A DNA stretch of 64,000 bases, from assembly GCA_021234155.1 (NCBI GenBank), contig JAJEKV010000050.1, positions 2,983,842 through 3,047,841 of the forward strand. The letters are read 5' to 3'. A program made the position numbers and the translations under genes. Within the stretch, counting starts at the first letter, position 1; every line of letters begins with the position of its first letter. Origin of the DNA: Isoetes taiwanensis. Taxonomy: Eukaryota; Streptophyta; Lycopodiopsida; Isoetales; Isoetaceae. The notes beneath the pieces were generated by a model. The model worked only from the letters and a program-made list of their open reading frames with translations. It searched no databases and had not been told where the DNA came from. Positions 1-11,660 of the stretch are shown here, piece after piece.

Positions 1-1160
1 GATTCCATCAAATCATAAAGCACTACTTGATACTACTCCATCAAAAGGAAGTAGATTATGGGGATGTAGTGAAGGAAGGTTGGCCAAGCTCTGTGCTAAA
101 AGCTGGAAGACTTATGGAGCTGCTAAAATGATGATATTCAGATGGCAACCCCTCCAACAATCCTTGCAAACTAATGTTTGTAGGGCTAAATATGATAATC
201 TTGTTACCAAATTCTGTCCCCTGGGGTGTGGGGAGGAAGAAACTCCTAATCATGTCTTCCTATGCCCAAAGATCACAGAATTTTGGATCTGGAAACTCAA
301 ATCAATCATGGTTTCCCCACAGACATCCTGGAATTTTTAGATGAGAAGTCCAAGATGATTAACTCTACTCGAACTCTGAGTTGCTAGATAGTATGGAAAC
401 ATCAAAATCTGATAGCTCTGCAACACAAAAATGTTAATATCCTTTGGACGAAAGCTAGCTTTCTTGCTGTTTTACAAGATATGGCTATGGCTCATAAGAT
501 TCACAAAGGGGACAAATATGATAAAGCCTGGAATCAAATTGGAAGGTTCCAAAGCTTATATAATTTTTGTGTTATGACTCTAATTGATGTCCATCGTGTG
601 CTTCACAGATCCGCAGAAGTGACTTGATAGAATGGGAGGGCCTTCTCGATGGGAAGATAACTTTGATGAAGAACCTATATCTCGGTTCTCAGATATAGAT
701 ATATCGGACCATCTTATCCTCCTTAAACAGGAGATGATCTACTCCTCGGCCATCAAAAAGCTTCTGGACAAGCCTGAAATTTGGAGGTATAACAATCTGA
801 AACCTTTTTTTGGCTCCCTGTACTATAAATGGCAGCAAAAAAGGGAGGCTCGGGTTTTGATGCTCCTAGATTTCACAAGTTATAGCACTGCTAAACTTGA
901 TGAAATGCTCAATATATTTGGAAGTACAGCCGTGAAGGATCTAGCCATGCAGGATCTCCTAGATGCAGTATACAGCTGAAAACCTTTTCTTTGGGAGAAA
1001 CATATGTCCCTGCTATTTCTGGTCTGAAACGTTTGTAATCTCTGAATATCTTTTTTTACTCCATTTTATAAGGAGTTTTGAGACAGTTGATGTCACTATA
1101 TGTGCACCCTCTAATATGTATTTACTTTAAATGAATAGAAAAAGCAACCTTGCCATCAAA
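1..1160 (+). mobile_element. LINE (plant L1-type) 3' portion, truncated by window edge
   Basis: This is the 3' end of a non-LTR retrotransposon read on the plus strand. The supporting domain is an RT-associated zinc-binding region at 80-340. Downstream, 340-1110 reads as broken coding or 3' UTR sequence, with an open stretch at 632-979 (115 codons) that I cannot assign. An A-rich tract near 1150-1160, preceded by CCATC, resembles the ATC/TTC-plus-poly(A) ends of the other LINE copies in this window and is my choice of 3' end. The 5' part of the element lies outside the window. The exact boundary with the next LINE is inferred. Confidence 0.6.
80..340 (+). pseudogene. LINE ORF2 C-terminal zinc-binding domain (zf-RVT type)
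   Basis: The 86-codon open stretch has the pattern of the zinc-binding domain found after the reverse transcriptase in plant LINE ORF2 proteins: a W/R-rich start, then CPLGCG, a short acidic spacer, ETPNHVFLCP and a following FW. The Cys-x3-Cys...His-x4-Cys spacing is visible. In an active element this domain is thought to bind element RNA or target DNA during target-primed reverse transcription. A stop at 338-340 and lack of continuity downstream indicate a dead copy. The methionine at 80 is just the first ATG in the frame, not a real start. Confidence 0.65.
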
Positions 1161-2620
1161 AAAAGGGGGAGGGGAGAGGGGGGAAATCTCAAAATGAGAG
1201 TATGGTCAGCAGAAAACAATGTCCTTGCAATGTTTCAAATCCACAGATGCAGATTAAGATACAGAGGTCTCATCTATCCTGGCACAAACAAGCGGATTTT
1301 AGAAAACATTGCCTCAACATCACAGCAATGTGTCCCAAAAAAAGTTGATCTTCACAGTATCCTAAATTCTATTCTAACGGATTCTAGTCAAAACAACAAA
1401 TTACAAGCCATAAGTGGGATCAATAAAAGAGCAATTGGTATCAACATCAGTAATCACATTCACCTGGCAAAGGATATTCCAAACAAGTCATTTGACCCTA
1501 CCAAAACAATTAAAATAAGGGAAATAATCAGCACCAATGATATGGAGAAAAATCCCTCCACACCTACCAAAATATTGGTCGATGCTATGGAAAAACAACA
1601 GATCCCAGAGGATGGACTTTCCAACCATCTGTCTGAAGATAACTCTGTAGACAATCCTCTAACAAAGGTCAAATGTCACAACACATATGATTTGCTTGCT
1701 AACCTTCATGAAGGTTTTTGTGCAGATACTGAAGCGCCTAGCTTGATTCCTTCCCAAACTTCTTTTGACTTCCCTTGCCACATTCCTATTTCAATTGATA
1801 ACTCCAGACTTGACAGCCCCTGCAACGTGCCATTTCATCCACTCTCCAATTTAATCTCATTGATTTTTCTGAACCTTCTCCAGACCTCATTCCATCTGAC
1901 ACTCATATAGAGTCCACATCCCCTGAAATTGCTCAACAGATGTTCAAATTGCAGCCTGCAGAGTTTTATGAGAAGTCAAACATAAATAGTATTGACATGC
2001 ATGGTAAGATTTTACATGCTGATAATTCAGATTCAAGTTTAGAAACAGACAATGACAAAGAAAAGAGTAATAATGTAGACAAAGATTATGATACAGCTAT
2101 CAATGTGGAAGAAATTGTTCCTTTGTCTCTGCAAGTTAACAGCATGGAAACTAAGTAGCAGAGTTGGAAAATTTCTGAAAACAAAGGCGTGCAAATTACA
2201 GTTGGTCCAGACACAAGATGACATAGATTAGCTGAAAAGTCAATCCTAATACAATGGATAACTCCATGCAATCTAGGCAAGATCTTAACATTACATCTGC
2301 TCTAGAATATGACACTCATGTTAATATTTATAATTGTTATTCTTTTAAGTTTTGGCTCTGTTCACATAACTCTTCAAGTAGGGAGTCTAATAAAGAAAAA
2401 GTCAATTGGGATGATGATATTTTTCTCGACCTACCTCACTCCATGGAAATCAATAAGCACAATGAGAAGAATAAGTCCAAATCCAAGGCTACCAAAGTTA
2501 GGATTCCCCCTAAAATTGCTGGGACACTTGCGAACAATATTAGACAAATCCAAAAGGAAAACCAAAGGCGATTCTTAGTTTGCAAGTTCCTTATCCTCGT
2601 CTCTTCACCTTTATCTCATC
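1131..2620 (+). pseudogene. Probable LINE ORF1-like region preceding the endonuclease ORF
   Basis: Two partly overlapping open stretches (1131-1910 and 1940-2158) and a third in 2254-2715 precede the endonuclease ORF in the same orientation. The translation is polar, Asn/Ser/Lys-rich and includes a TYDLLANLHE string, reminiscent of the N-x-Y-x-x-L-A segment near the end of plant L1 ORF1 proteins. A Lys/Pro-rich stretch near 2460-2570 resembles the basic linker just before ORF2. No Cys-rich knuckle or clear RNA-binding fold is visible, so the N-terminal part of a normal ORF1 is missing or unrecognisable. Position relative to ORF2 is the strongest argument. Confidence 0.4.
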
Positions 2621-2626
2621 CAGCTT

Positions 2627-4013
2627 ATGAAGATCCTCTATTGGAATGTGAGAGGCATCAAAGGCCCTCTCAAAAGGAGACGTGCCTTATCTCAAATCAG
2701 AGATTACAAAGCTGACATAATGTTGCTTCAGGAATTAAGGTTACCCAACTTTGAATTTTCAAATCTCTCTGACTGGATTTCTCCGGGCTATTCCTCTATT
2801 TGGATTGAGGCCAATGGTACCTCAGGTGGTCTGTGTCTTATTTGGAAAAATTTATCTCATTGCCTTGCTTATAATAGCGCTTCCAACAACTGGCAAGCTG
2901 TCATTTTTAGATATGAGAGTTATACTTTTGGAGTCCTAAATGTCTATGCCTCCACCAACCTTAAGGCTAGAGAAGGTACTTGGCCTGAGATTAATACTTG
3001 GCTAAACCAACAAACTACTAATGCTTGAATTCTAGCAGGGGACTTCAATAACACACCTGTTTGGGTTTTTAAACTTGGTAACAACATCAATATGTCCAAA
3101 ACTGAGAGAACAAATTGGGATAACTTTCTTCTACTGCAAAATTCACTTGGTGCAATAAACAAAAAGGGAATTCTAGAGTGTACTGCTGCCTTGATAGATT
3201 CTATGTTAGTGATATGGCCAATCCTTTATGGGACTCTTGTGTGGCCTACAGTGATGAGTGCACCTCGATCTCGGATCACCAACCCCAATTCTTGGAAACA
3301 AAACACATTGTCAACATTAAAAGACAAGGAAATATTCCCTACAAAATTAACTGTTCTCTCTTGGAATCCCAAAACTTTTGTGCTGATTTCAGGAATTGTT
3401 ATTCTGGCCTTCTCATAGTCAATTCCTTTTCTATGAAGCAATTCTATTCGAACATCAAAGGTTCTAAAGACTGGATTAAGAAGTGGTCCAAGGACTATCA
3501 TGAAGGTAAGAACATGGAAAAGAGAAATCTCCTTTCTCAAATGAAAAAAGTTAGACTCCTTTTACAGAATGATCCTCTTAGTAATGATCTTCATCTGCAG
3601 GAGAGTGATTTGGAAATGGCAATCAAAATCATTGAAGAAAATGATGCCAAGGTTGCTGCTGTCAGATGTAAGTTAAAATCTCATAATGATATGGATAATA
3701 ATAACTCCAATTTCTTTTCTCGAGTAGCAAGAAACAGGATTTTGAAATCTCAAATTTGCTCCATTATGGATGATAATGAGGCTAGAATCACAGATCATAG
3801 AGATATCTCCAAATTCTTTAGTGACAAATATTCTGCTATTTCTCTCCTCTTGTTTATGATCCAATACAGAAATCTCTCTCAGATGATTCCCATAATCTTA
3901 TGGATAACACTCCTGCCCATCAGATACCTCAAATGCCTACTCAGATTGTTTGCAACTATGACAAAAGATATCAAGATAAGTACAACCAACCAATCTCTCT
4001 AGGGCTTTGGACT
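2627..4013 (+). pseudogene. LINE ORF2 endonuclease (APE/EEP fold), frameshifted
   Basis: This is the apurinic-like endonuclease that nicks target DNA for LINE insertion. Motifs visible in order: WNVRGIKG (near residue 7), LLQELRLP (catalytic Glu), a GLCLIWKN segment, then after a stop at 3028 AGDFNNTP, then in a shifted frame LDRFYVS and SISDHQPQFL (the catalytic Asp-His pair). The motifs lie in the right order but in at least two frames with stops at 3028 and elsewhere, so the copy is dead. The ORF continues into a linker region (to about 4000) that resembles the pre-RT segment; no RT motifs follow. A second, related copy begins at 34.59 kb. Confidence 0.8.
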
Positions 4014-4596
4014 CTTTGATGCAGAGAGTAAGTTCCCTGTACTATGTTGCTCGATATTTCAAATTCAATCCATCTAAATTTAATTTCTCAGACTCTATTA
4101 TGAGCCATTTCCTTGTCCAAAATATTGTTAGCAATTTTTCAGCTAATATAAAAATTGAAATCTGTTGCTATATATTTATGTCAAGAGCTGATCAAGCCCC
4201 CATATTGTATCGAGTCCTTGTACATGATATTTTGAAACCATAGGCGTCCTCGTATATCATATTTCAAAATCATAGATGCCCCAAATTGTTATTGAATATA
4301 CTCACATGAGAGGAACGTAGGATCGACAGATCTGACGACCCTGAGTAAGTTCAGGGCACTCCATGTGAATATGTAGCAAAATAACGTTTCAAATAATGTT
4401 GCTAGATAGTTGCTATACCTATTAGATCTCCCCATTTTAATCCTACTATACAACTTTTGGATGTTTTTGTTTTTCTCCAGTGTTGGTACCTTCTTATTCC
4501 AATAGAATTTCATGACTTGAACATACATTTTTGCTTTGTATCTTCTCATCCCTTACGTCCTTTTGTATGTTTTTGAGGTTTTGTATGGATAATTCT
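3451..4596 (+). repeat. Tandem direct duplication, copy 1
   Basis: First unit of a direct repeat with an offset of 1146 bases. It begins at AACATCAAAGGTTCTAAAGA inside the LINE ORF2 linker and runs through non-LINE-like AT-rich sequence to a GAGGTTTTGTATGGAT string. It is nearly identical to the next unit apart from scattered substitutions and small indels. The first half is LINE coding sequence; the second half (after about 4020) is unidentified sequence that includes GATCGACAGATC and GAGTAAGTTCAGGGCACTCC. Confidence 0.85.
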
Positions 4597-5720
4597 AACA
4601 TCAAAGGTTCTAAAGACTGGATTAAGAAGTGGTCCAAGGACTATCATGAAGGTAAGACCATGGAAAAGAGAAATCTCCTTTCTCAAATGGAAAAAGTTAG
4701 GCTCCTTTTATAGAATGATCCTCTTAATAATAATCTTCATCTGCAAGAGAGTGATTTGGAAATGGCAATCAAAATCACTGAAGACAACGATGCCAAGGGT
4801 ACTGCTGTCAGATGTAAGTTAAAATTTCATAATGGTATGAATAATAATGGTAGCAAGAAATAGGATTTTGAAATCTCAAATTTGTTCCATTATGGATGAT
4901 AATGAGGCTAGAATCACAGATCATAGAGATATCTTCAAAATCTTTAGTGACAAATGTTCTGCTATTTTCTCTCCTCCTGTTTATGATCCAATACAGAAAT
5001 CTCTCTCATATGATTTCCATAATCTTATGGATAACACTCCTGCCCATCAGATACCTCAAATGCCTACTGAGATTGTTTGCAACTATGACAAAAGATATCA
5101 AGATAAGTACGACCAACCAATCTCCCTGGGAGTTTGGACTCTTTGATGTAGAGAGTAAGTTCCATGTACTATGTTGCTTGATATTTCAAATTCAATCCAT
5201 CTAAATTTAATTTCTCAGACTCTTTTATAAGCCATCTCCTTGTCCAAAATATTGTAACAATTTTTCGCCTCGTATAAAAATTAAAAGTTGTTGCTATATA
5301 TTTATGTCAACAGTTGTCAAGAGTTGATCAAGCCCCCATATTGTATCGAGTCCCTGTGCATGATATTTTGAAACCATAGGCATCCTCGTATATCATATTT
5401 CAAAATCATAGATGCCCCAAATTATAATTGAATATACTCACACGAGTGGAGCGTCGGATCGACAGATCGACCCTGAGTAAGTTCAGGGCACTCCATGTGA
5501 ATATGTAGCAAAACAACATTTCAAATAATGTTGCTAGATAGTTGCTAAACCTATTAGATCTCCCCATTTTAATCCTACTATACAACCTTTGGATGTTTTT
5601 TTTTCTCCCAATGTTGGTACCTTATTACGATAGAATTTCATGACTTGAACATACACTTTTGCTTAGTATCTTCTCATCCCTTACGTCCTTTTGTATATTT
5701 CTGAGGTTTTGTATGGATAG
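4597..5720 (+). repeat. Tandem direct duplication, copy 2
   Basis: Second unit of the direct repeat. It restarts at AACATCAAAGGTTC and ends at GAGGTTTTGTATGGAT around 5718. Relative to copy 1 it has lost a stretch of about 20 bases around 4845 (after ATGAATAATAATGG), gained an extra TGTCAACAGT near 5310, and has an earlier stop near 4713. The unequal lesions show the duplication is not recent, but divergence is low. Confidence 0.85.
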
Positions 5721-5776
5721 ACTTATTCTTCAAGATAGAAGTTCTAAGGATGTTTGAGAGTCTGCAGGAGGAGAGT

Positions 5777-5801
5777 TTTTTTTTTTTTTTTTTTTTTTGG
5801 G
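5777..5801 (-). repeat. Poly-T run, possible 3' tail of a minus-strand retroposon
   Basis: An uninterrupted run of about 24 T followed by G-rich sequence. Other minus-strand LINE ends here also begin with a long T run, so this could be the poly(A) tail of a minus-strand insertion extending into 5800-5990. No coding motif supports that. Confidence 0.3.
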
Positions 5802-6596
5802 GGGCGGCTTGCACCTAGCATTGACATGGTAATGTACAATAATGCGCAAAGCAACCTACCATATCCTCTAAGTCCTAATGATGTGCCAACAGACCTTTAA
5901 GGGTGCATGTCTTAATTGATAGCTACCGATTTTCCTACAATAAGGAAGTTAAAAACTCCCACATCTTCATGCCCTCACCAACCACAAAAAATAAACGTTG
6001 TGATCAAAAGGCAAATATAATATAATAAAATAAAAGCAATAGAAAGGCAGAATAATTATGCCCTCTTCCCAAAGTTCACAACTATAGTATACAACAAGTA
6101 GAATAGAAATGGCAACAAGCCCAAAGGGGGAGGGGGTCTGGGCGAAACTAGGAAAAGACGAATAAAATGATGCAAGGAGATCTATAAGTGAATCCATAGA
6201 TTCGATGACATGTCATAGAGAAAATACCAAGGGAACTAAACAAGTGTGTGGCCAAGTACAGGGTGACAGATGTGACCTCATGATACGTGGGTGTCAACTC
6301 GACAATGGACACTGCTTACCAAGTTGCGTTTTGCTTTAGGCAAGTGTTAGAGGGGAATAAAAATACATAGATTTTTCGTATGGTTCCAGCCCTTGATGGG
6401 ACACATGTGGCCTGTTCCCCGCTTGCACGGCAAAAGATTAGGCCGTGACGTCACCCCCCGTCAGCCCTTCTATGTATAGCGCAAGTACGAGACGGGGGTG
6501 TTTTCCTAGGGAGGCCTTAGATTTTGTAAGGCACCTGTAAGTTGTTGAGACACTCTTCGGACACTGAGCCCCTCAGTCTCCTTTTCGAAAAAAATT
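5802..6596. other. Unassigned sequence without a supported gene
   Basis: No ORF with recognisable motifs. A palindromic TGACGTCA (bZIP-type) lies at 6446-6453 in a locally GC-rich stretch that could be part of an old LTR or promoter. Nothing else could be assigned. Confidence 0.4.
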
Positions 6597-6640
6597 TATC
6601 TATCTATCTATCCATCTATCCATCTCTCTCTCTCTCTCTC
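6597..6640. repeat. Compound microsatellite (TATC)n-(TC)n
   Basis: TATC units, then CATC-interrupted units, then a TC dinucleotide run. Simple-sequence repeat, seen directly. Confidence 0.95.
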
Positions 6641-7640
6641 CACTGTTCATCAGTGCCACGCCGAACAACATGCCCTCCATCAAATTTGAGCTTTTGGGTC
6701 CCCCCATTTGTTGAATATTTGCACCTCAAGAAAACAACGCTGTACCTTCCTTGCCATGGCACTGCTGCTCCTTTTTTCTCCTCCCTCCTCATTGTACATG
6801 TTTGTCGATCGTTCTCGACCTAATGCCAGATGTAGATATGATAACAAACTGTGCCTGTGGGCTGAGGATGTACATGGTGCAGTTGATCCACTTGCCGATG
6901 TAGATCTGAGCAATTATCTTGGCGACACCTGCACGGCGGTGCGGGCGTACGTTGGGCATGAACAGTAGGATGTCCAGTGTTGAGTGGCAGGGGCATTGGT
7001 TGGTGGCACAGCAATGGGCATCTTGTCGGCGAGCCGATGGATGCAAGGGTTGAGGTAGCAAGGAAGGTGGTTAATGAGCAACCTAAGTGGAATTGTGTAG
7101 TGGGGTGGGAAGACACTCTTGCTTCTCATGCTATGGACATGCCAATGGAACCTAAGTCAGTTTTGTGTGGAATGATATTTCAAGTAGGTGAGAAATAGGA
7201 AGGTTACTTGCCAATTTGTCACCATCTTCCTAAAGATGGAGCAAGGACCCACTCGTTTATGGAGTCTTGGCAAATATCTTCTAGGACTATTGGTGTTACT
7301 TGGTTGATATTCCAATTGGTATATATCTAAGGCGCCACCATTGCCACCATTTGGGATGTACAAGTATATACAAAGTATATACAAGGTATATCCAAGTTAT
7401 ATACTAGCATATTACCTGGAGGGGGTAAAAAGACACTAAATATTATACCACCGCATCCCGAGGGCTTTACGTTGTTGCAGGATGATGAAGCGTTGCTAGG
7501 AAATGGGAGTAAATCGGAGCCGTTGAAGTGGGAAAGGCAAGATTTTGAATTCCAAAGTTATCCATGTAAGAAAATTAAAATACGTGTTTTGAAGTACAAA
7601 AGATAGGCTCGAAAAAGGCGAAGGAGACGTAAGGAAGTGT
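6641..7640. other. Unassigned sequence; overlapping short ORFs, short tandem near 7360
   Basis: Several overlapping open stretches occur on both strands between 6680 and 7200, but none shows a protein family signature, and their density reflects the balanced base composition. At 7359-7404 a GTATATACAA-like unit is repeated about four times. Confidence 0.4.
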
Positions 7641-7960
7641 TGGGGGGTGGCACGTGACAGGAAGGCTACTAGATTCGGCAAAGTCAGGGGCACTGACCTG
7701 GCCGGACCTGCCAGCATCCAAGTCGTCATTGCGACTGGGCCCGGCCCGGTCAGGCCGCGGGCCCGAGGCCATGCCACGTCACGATGACGTCAGCACCTCC
7801 TCCCCAGCAAAACCCTCGGGCACGCCCTTTCAAAATTTTACCTGAGCCAGACCTACGCCGCTTACGTGGCAGCTGCCCGTCCAGCCTTTATGCATTGGGG
7901 TGGTGGCTTGGATCTTCGGGCAGATCCCTAGAACCTAGCACATTCATTACGTGGTCATGG
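7640..7960. other. GC-rich patch
   Basis: A sharply GC-rich block in an AT-rich surrounding, with GGCCCGGCCCGG-like strings, CACGTG-like and TGACGTCA (7785-7792) motifs. It could be the promoter end of an unrecognised element. No coding motif is seen. Confidence 0.5.
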
Positions 7961-7965
7961 TTATG

Positions 7966-8018
7966 CCCTAACCCTAATGCCCGAACCCTAACCCTAGTTA
8001 TGACCCAACCCTAATCCC
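7966..8018 (-). repeat. Interstitial telomere-like repeats, C-rich orientation
   Basis: Two perfect runs of CCCTAACCCTA and a third imperfect one, with short interruptions. The variant is mainly the 6-base CCCTAA form rather than the 7-base plant CCCTAAA. Confidence 0.75.
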
Positions 8019-8087
8019 AAGGACTAGATAGATCTTTTGCATCATGCACATGGAAGGCGTGGCCTTTTCGGTTGAGAAGACATGCTA

Positions 8088-8113
8088 GGGTTAGGGTTAG
8101 GGTTTGGGTTTAG
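8088..8113 (+). repeat. Interstitial telomere-like repeats, G-rich orientation
   Basis: TAGGGTTAGGGTTAGGG followed by TTTGGGTTTAG. This is the reverse orientation of the tract about 70 bases upstream, so the two could pair as an imperfect hairpin. Confidence 0.75.
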
Positions 8114-9134
8114 CCATTTGTCCTTGTCCAACCAAGCCTAGGCCAAAGTTAAAACAACGTGTCTTTCCTAGCCTAGGGGTTGTAGCATATATCATGGTCC
8201 TAGCTTCTGCATCTAGGTTTTGTACCCTGCCTCCTTTTTCTTAGGTTTGTGTTGTTTTCTTTGGTTTAATGGGCCTTGTCATGGTGTAGTATTATTTCTC
8301 CCTATAGCAACTTGTCGGTTCTTTATATTAGATTACCATGTGGCGGTCTTTGCAGCAAAATTTGCTTGCTAGAAAGTGTGGCTTCAGCCGCCACAATTCT
8401 TGCTTTTTTCTTGCCTTTGGTATGAGCCTATTTCCCACTTTTTATACTTTTGATGGTTCCTACCCATTTTCCTCTCTATACATGCACTAATGCTCCCTTT
8501 TTTCCCCTATTTTATGTAATATATAGTGACCTTATCCAATAACTAGATATTTTCTCTTTTATTTTATATTATGTAATAAATAAAATGACCTTATCCAATC
8601 ACTAGGCGCAGAATAATTTACGTATATTTCCGCTTCTTTGGACATGTCTCAAATCGTGTACTCCATTTGCAAAATTGATTGCAAATTTGTTTTTGGGAAT
8701 AGTATATTTTATATAAGGACCCAAAAATAATAGAAGCTATGACTATTAAAGTGTACAAACAAGCATAAGCAACTAAAGATATACTACAAGAGAAGAGCAT
8801 ACAAAATGTACAAAGTTGCATATGCAACTTGACATGTATGTATGGTTGTAGAATTTATGGTCGTATGATAAGGTCATCTTCCAAGTACACATAATCTCTT
8901 ATTCGTATCTTGAGTAGTAGAGTGGTGTACATTCTTTATAAAAAAAACATAAAGCTCTAGAAAAGTGTATCCTATGACAAAGAGCCTAGAAACCAATAGT
9001 AAGAGGTCTAGGAAGGAGGTATAGAAAGCAATAGTAAGATTGATTCCAACCCAGATGCAAAGAGGTCTAAGACAGACAGACAGACAGACAGGCCCACTCC
9101 TTATTTCCATCTTGCTTTCACGAAGACATATTGG
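8114..9134. other. Unassigned AT-rich sequence with small repeats
   Basis: No supported gene. An imperfect direct repeat containing TGACCTTATCCAAT and ACTAG occurs at 8518-8550 and 8573-8606. A short (GACA)n run lies at 9072-9092. Confidence 0.4.
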
Positions 9135-9254
9135 ATCCCCAATGGGGGATTGGAATATAACAATCAAACACATTGGGAAGGGACATATCATAGGTTTCTA
9201 ATATACAACAACATCCCCAATTGGGAATTGGAATATAACAATTAATCACTTTGG
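9135..9254. repeat. Imperfect direct repeat, 78-base offset
   Basis: ATCCCCAAT...GATTGGAATATAACAAT at 9135-9177 recurs at 9213-9254 with scattered substitutions. Confidence 0.7.
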
Positions 9255-9994
9255 TAAATGATGTATAACACACCTCACACTCCATCAAAATTCAAGACTT
9301 TGATCTCTCTTATGCAAGCTACGTGACAAAGCAATGGGTATTGGAGCATTATTTGTTCGAATTTGAAGATCTGCAAACAACATCTATTTCAATGAATGGA
9401 TTCACCTATCATATAGCCGCAAAAATCACATTAAGATGCCAACGACATGGATCCCTCTTCAACATGATATGATGTGTTTTCACAATAGAAGAAGGAGAGG
9501 GAGAAGAAGAAGAGGGGTTAATCCTTTTGAGAGCTCATATGGCCGATAAACAAAGCGAGCCCGGAGGGCGAAGTCGTTTATCTAAGCCATAACAAAGTAG
9601 CAAGGGGATTGACTCCCTTACTCGCGTGCAAGCCGGCTCACCCAAATCTGCACCCATAGTTCGGATTATCACCGCCGGCAGCTTTCGGTTTATCACAAGT
9701 TCTAAGACTCTTCTTGAGCACACAAAGACGAACCGGCAAGATCTCAATTGATCTTTATCAAAAGTTCGGCATCCAAGGCTGAATTCATCCTGTTTATCAC
9801 AGGTTCGGCTGAATTCGGAGGTGAAATTTTTTTGTTCTTTGCCTGTTAAGTGCCCGCTATGCCCTATCGCTGGGGTTGCAATCAACAAAGGCAACGCGGT
9901 TGGATCCGAAAGCATGTCGGTTAAGGAGAAGGAGACATTTTACGCCATGCCATTTGGCACCATCCCTTAGGACATCAGACACACACATCACTCC
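9255..9994. other. Unassigned sequence with recurring GTTTATCACA/GGCTGAATTC motifs
   Basis: GTTTATCACA occurs at about 9690 and 9790, and GGCTGAATTC at about 9777 and 9808. A minus-strand open stretch at 9535-9915 shows no family motif. The repeated motifs suggest the regulatory part of an old LTR, but no LTR pair was found. Confidence 0.3.
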
Positions 9995-10096
9995 AACATT
10001 GCTTAGTTTGGATCTTGCCCCCAACAACCTTACATTGAACAACATTGCTTAGTTGCATAATTGTTGGATCCCGCCCCAACCACCTTTTTACATTGT
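9995..10096. repeat. Tandem repeat, 46-base period
   Basis: AACATTGCTTAGTT at 9995 recurs at 10041, followed in both cases by GGATC-TTGCCCCCAAC-type sequence and TACATTG. Confidence 0.7.
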
Positions 10097-10660
10097 ATGC
10101 AACTCGGGTGGCCCCAAACTCGAGACACATTTGTTTTAAGACTAGTGTGTTATCATAACAGACATATGTGTTTTAAGACATATGTGTTTCAGACATATCA
10201 TTGAAAAGGTTGTATATTAGAGACTGAACATAATCAAGTTGTGTGAATCATGTGATACTGAATAGAGCATATTTGAAAGGGTGCATCATTGTGCCTATAC
10301 CCCAACTCGAGATTGCTATGTAGTTATTGAATTTATTGCAAATTTCCTCTCATCCTACACTTTTAATTCTTGACCTGTCTTTTCTATTGTTGCATTCTCG
10401 ACTTTTAACATTATGCAATCACATCCATGGCATGTGAACAAATTGATCATTTGATTCTAGTCTCCTCGTCTTGATATGCAACCTAAAAAAGGTAGAAAAA
10501 CAAGAAATGGATTTCTAGATCCTCATTTTAAATCAATCCTAATAGCCTACAAGTTATAGTTGTATAGTTAATTGTGAATTTGAGTTTGGTAGATTTGTTT
10601 ATAGAACAATAGGGGTAAGCATTGTCTCATTGAGTTATTGAAATCTTGGACTATAACACT
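10097..10660. other. Unassigned AT-rich sequence
   Basis: A short tandem AGACATATGTGTTT occurs at 10160-10192. No gene or element was recognised in the rest. Confidence 0.4.
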
Positions 10661-11106
10661 AACCATTACATTCCACACTAAGAAATTAAATTCCGTAACC
10701 CCCCTTTGGTTTGGGTGCATATTCACATGGGGGGTGACTTTGGGCATCGAGAGCTGTCAGATAAACATATATGCCCTTTATTTCTCGATCTAGACCATAG
10801 ATAGCGATCCTCGTTTGTGTGGTATGCCTGTACAAAATTTTGGTATACTGTACAACTCGATTTGCAAAATACTATAAGGTTTGAGGTAACATACTATATG
10901 GTGTTGATTTTGTACATGTATAATATGATTTTGGGGCTCACGTTCTACGCCATCCCTATGTGAATATGCACTCAAAGCAAAGGGGTTTTAAGGGGGAATT
11001 TTAGTGGGGGAATGTAATGGTTTGTGTTATACCTAAAAACATTTTGACCCCTTCAACACAAAACCATTACATTCACCCCTCCCCAACCCCACATGTGAAT
11101 ATGCAC
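10661..11106. mobile_element. MITE-like inverted repeat structure
   Basis: The arm at 10661-10728 (AACCATTACATTCC ... GTGCATATTCACATGG) matches the reverse complement of 10955-11022 over about 68 bases with a few indels. A third, mixed-orientation piece (AACCATTACATTC then CACATGTGAATATGCACC) follows at 11062-11106. Long terminal inverted repeats around a non-coding core are typical of non-autonomous DNA transposons. No superfamily is assigned because target duplications are not clear. Confidence 0.55.
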
Positions 11107-11520
11107 CTAGGGGTTCTTGTCTATCATATGGTGAGCTCATCTCCATCGTGAGCTTTTATTTGTTCCTTTATTACCGTGATTTACATATGCAATTTAGATG
11201 CATTTTGCACTTTAAAAACTATAGTGACTAAAGGAATACTATGGAAACTTGAATCGTAGGATTATAATCATGGAATCCATACAATATTTATAAGTACAAA
11301 TTATATAGTCTAACCTGGTTTTGGGACATGAACGTATATCTACAGTTTGCAACTTATGACATAGTATCTCCCAAGGCAATCGAAAATAACATTATATCTT
11401 CCATGAATTTAAATGCTTTTCCAAATCTTCTAAGGAGAACCATTGTTGGAAACAATAGACATATGTGATCATTGTTATGTTTGGCTTCAAATACTAAAAC
11501 CATTTTACCCATTTGCATTA
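11107..11520. other. Unassigned AT-rich sequence
   Basis: No ORF or repeat with recognisable identity was seen here. Confidence 0.4.
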
Positions 11521-11660
11521 TTATTGTTACATTTGAGTCATACTATCGTTGCGCCATTATCTATTTGCATTATTATCCTATTTTATTATTGTTACATTTG
11601 AGTCATACTATTGCATCATTTCCTATTGTCATAATTACACTTGGGTCAATCAATATTTTT
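11521..11660. repeat. Tandem repeat, about 65-base period
   Basis: TTATTGTTACATTTGAGTCA (26 bases identical in all) occurs at 11521-11546 and 11586-11611, with a third degenerate copy near 11630. Confidence 0.8.

Noticed and set aside
9535-9915. 126-codon minus-strand open stretch
   Set aside because: No recognisable domain; the region has internal short repeats that look non-coding.
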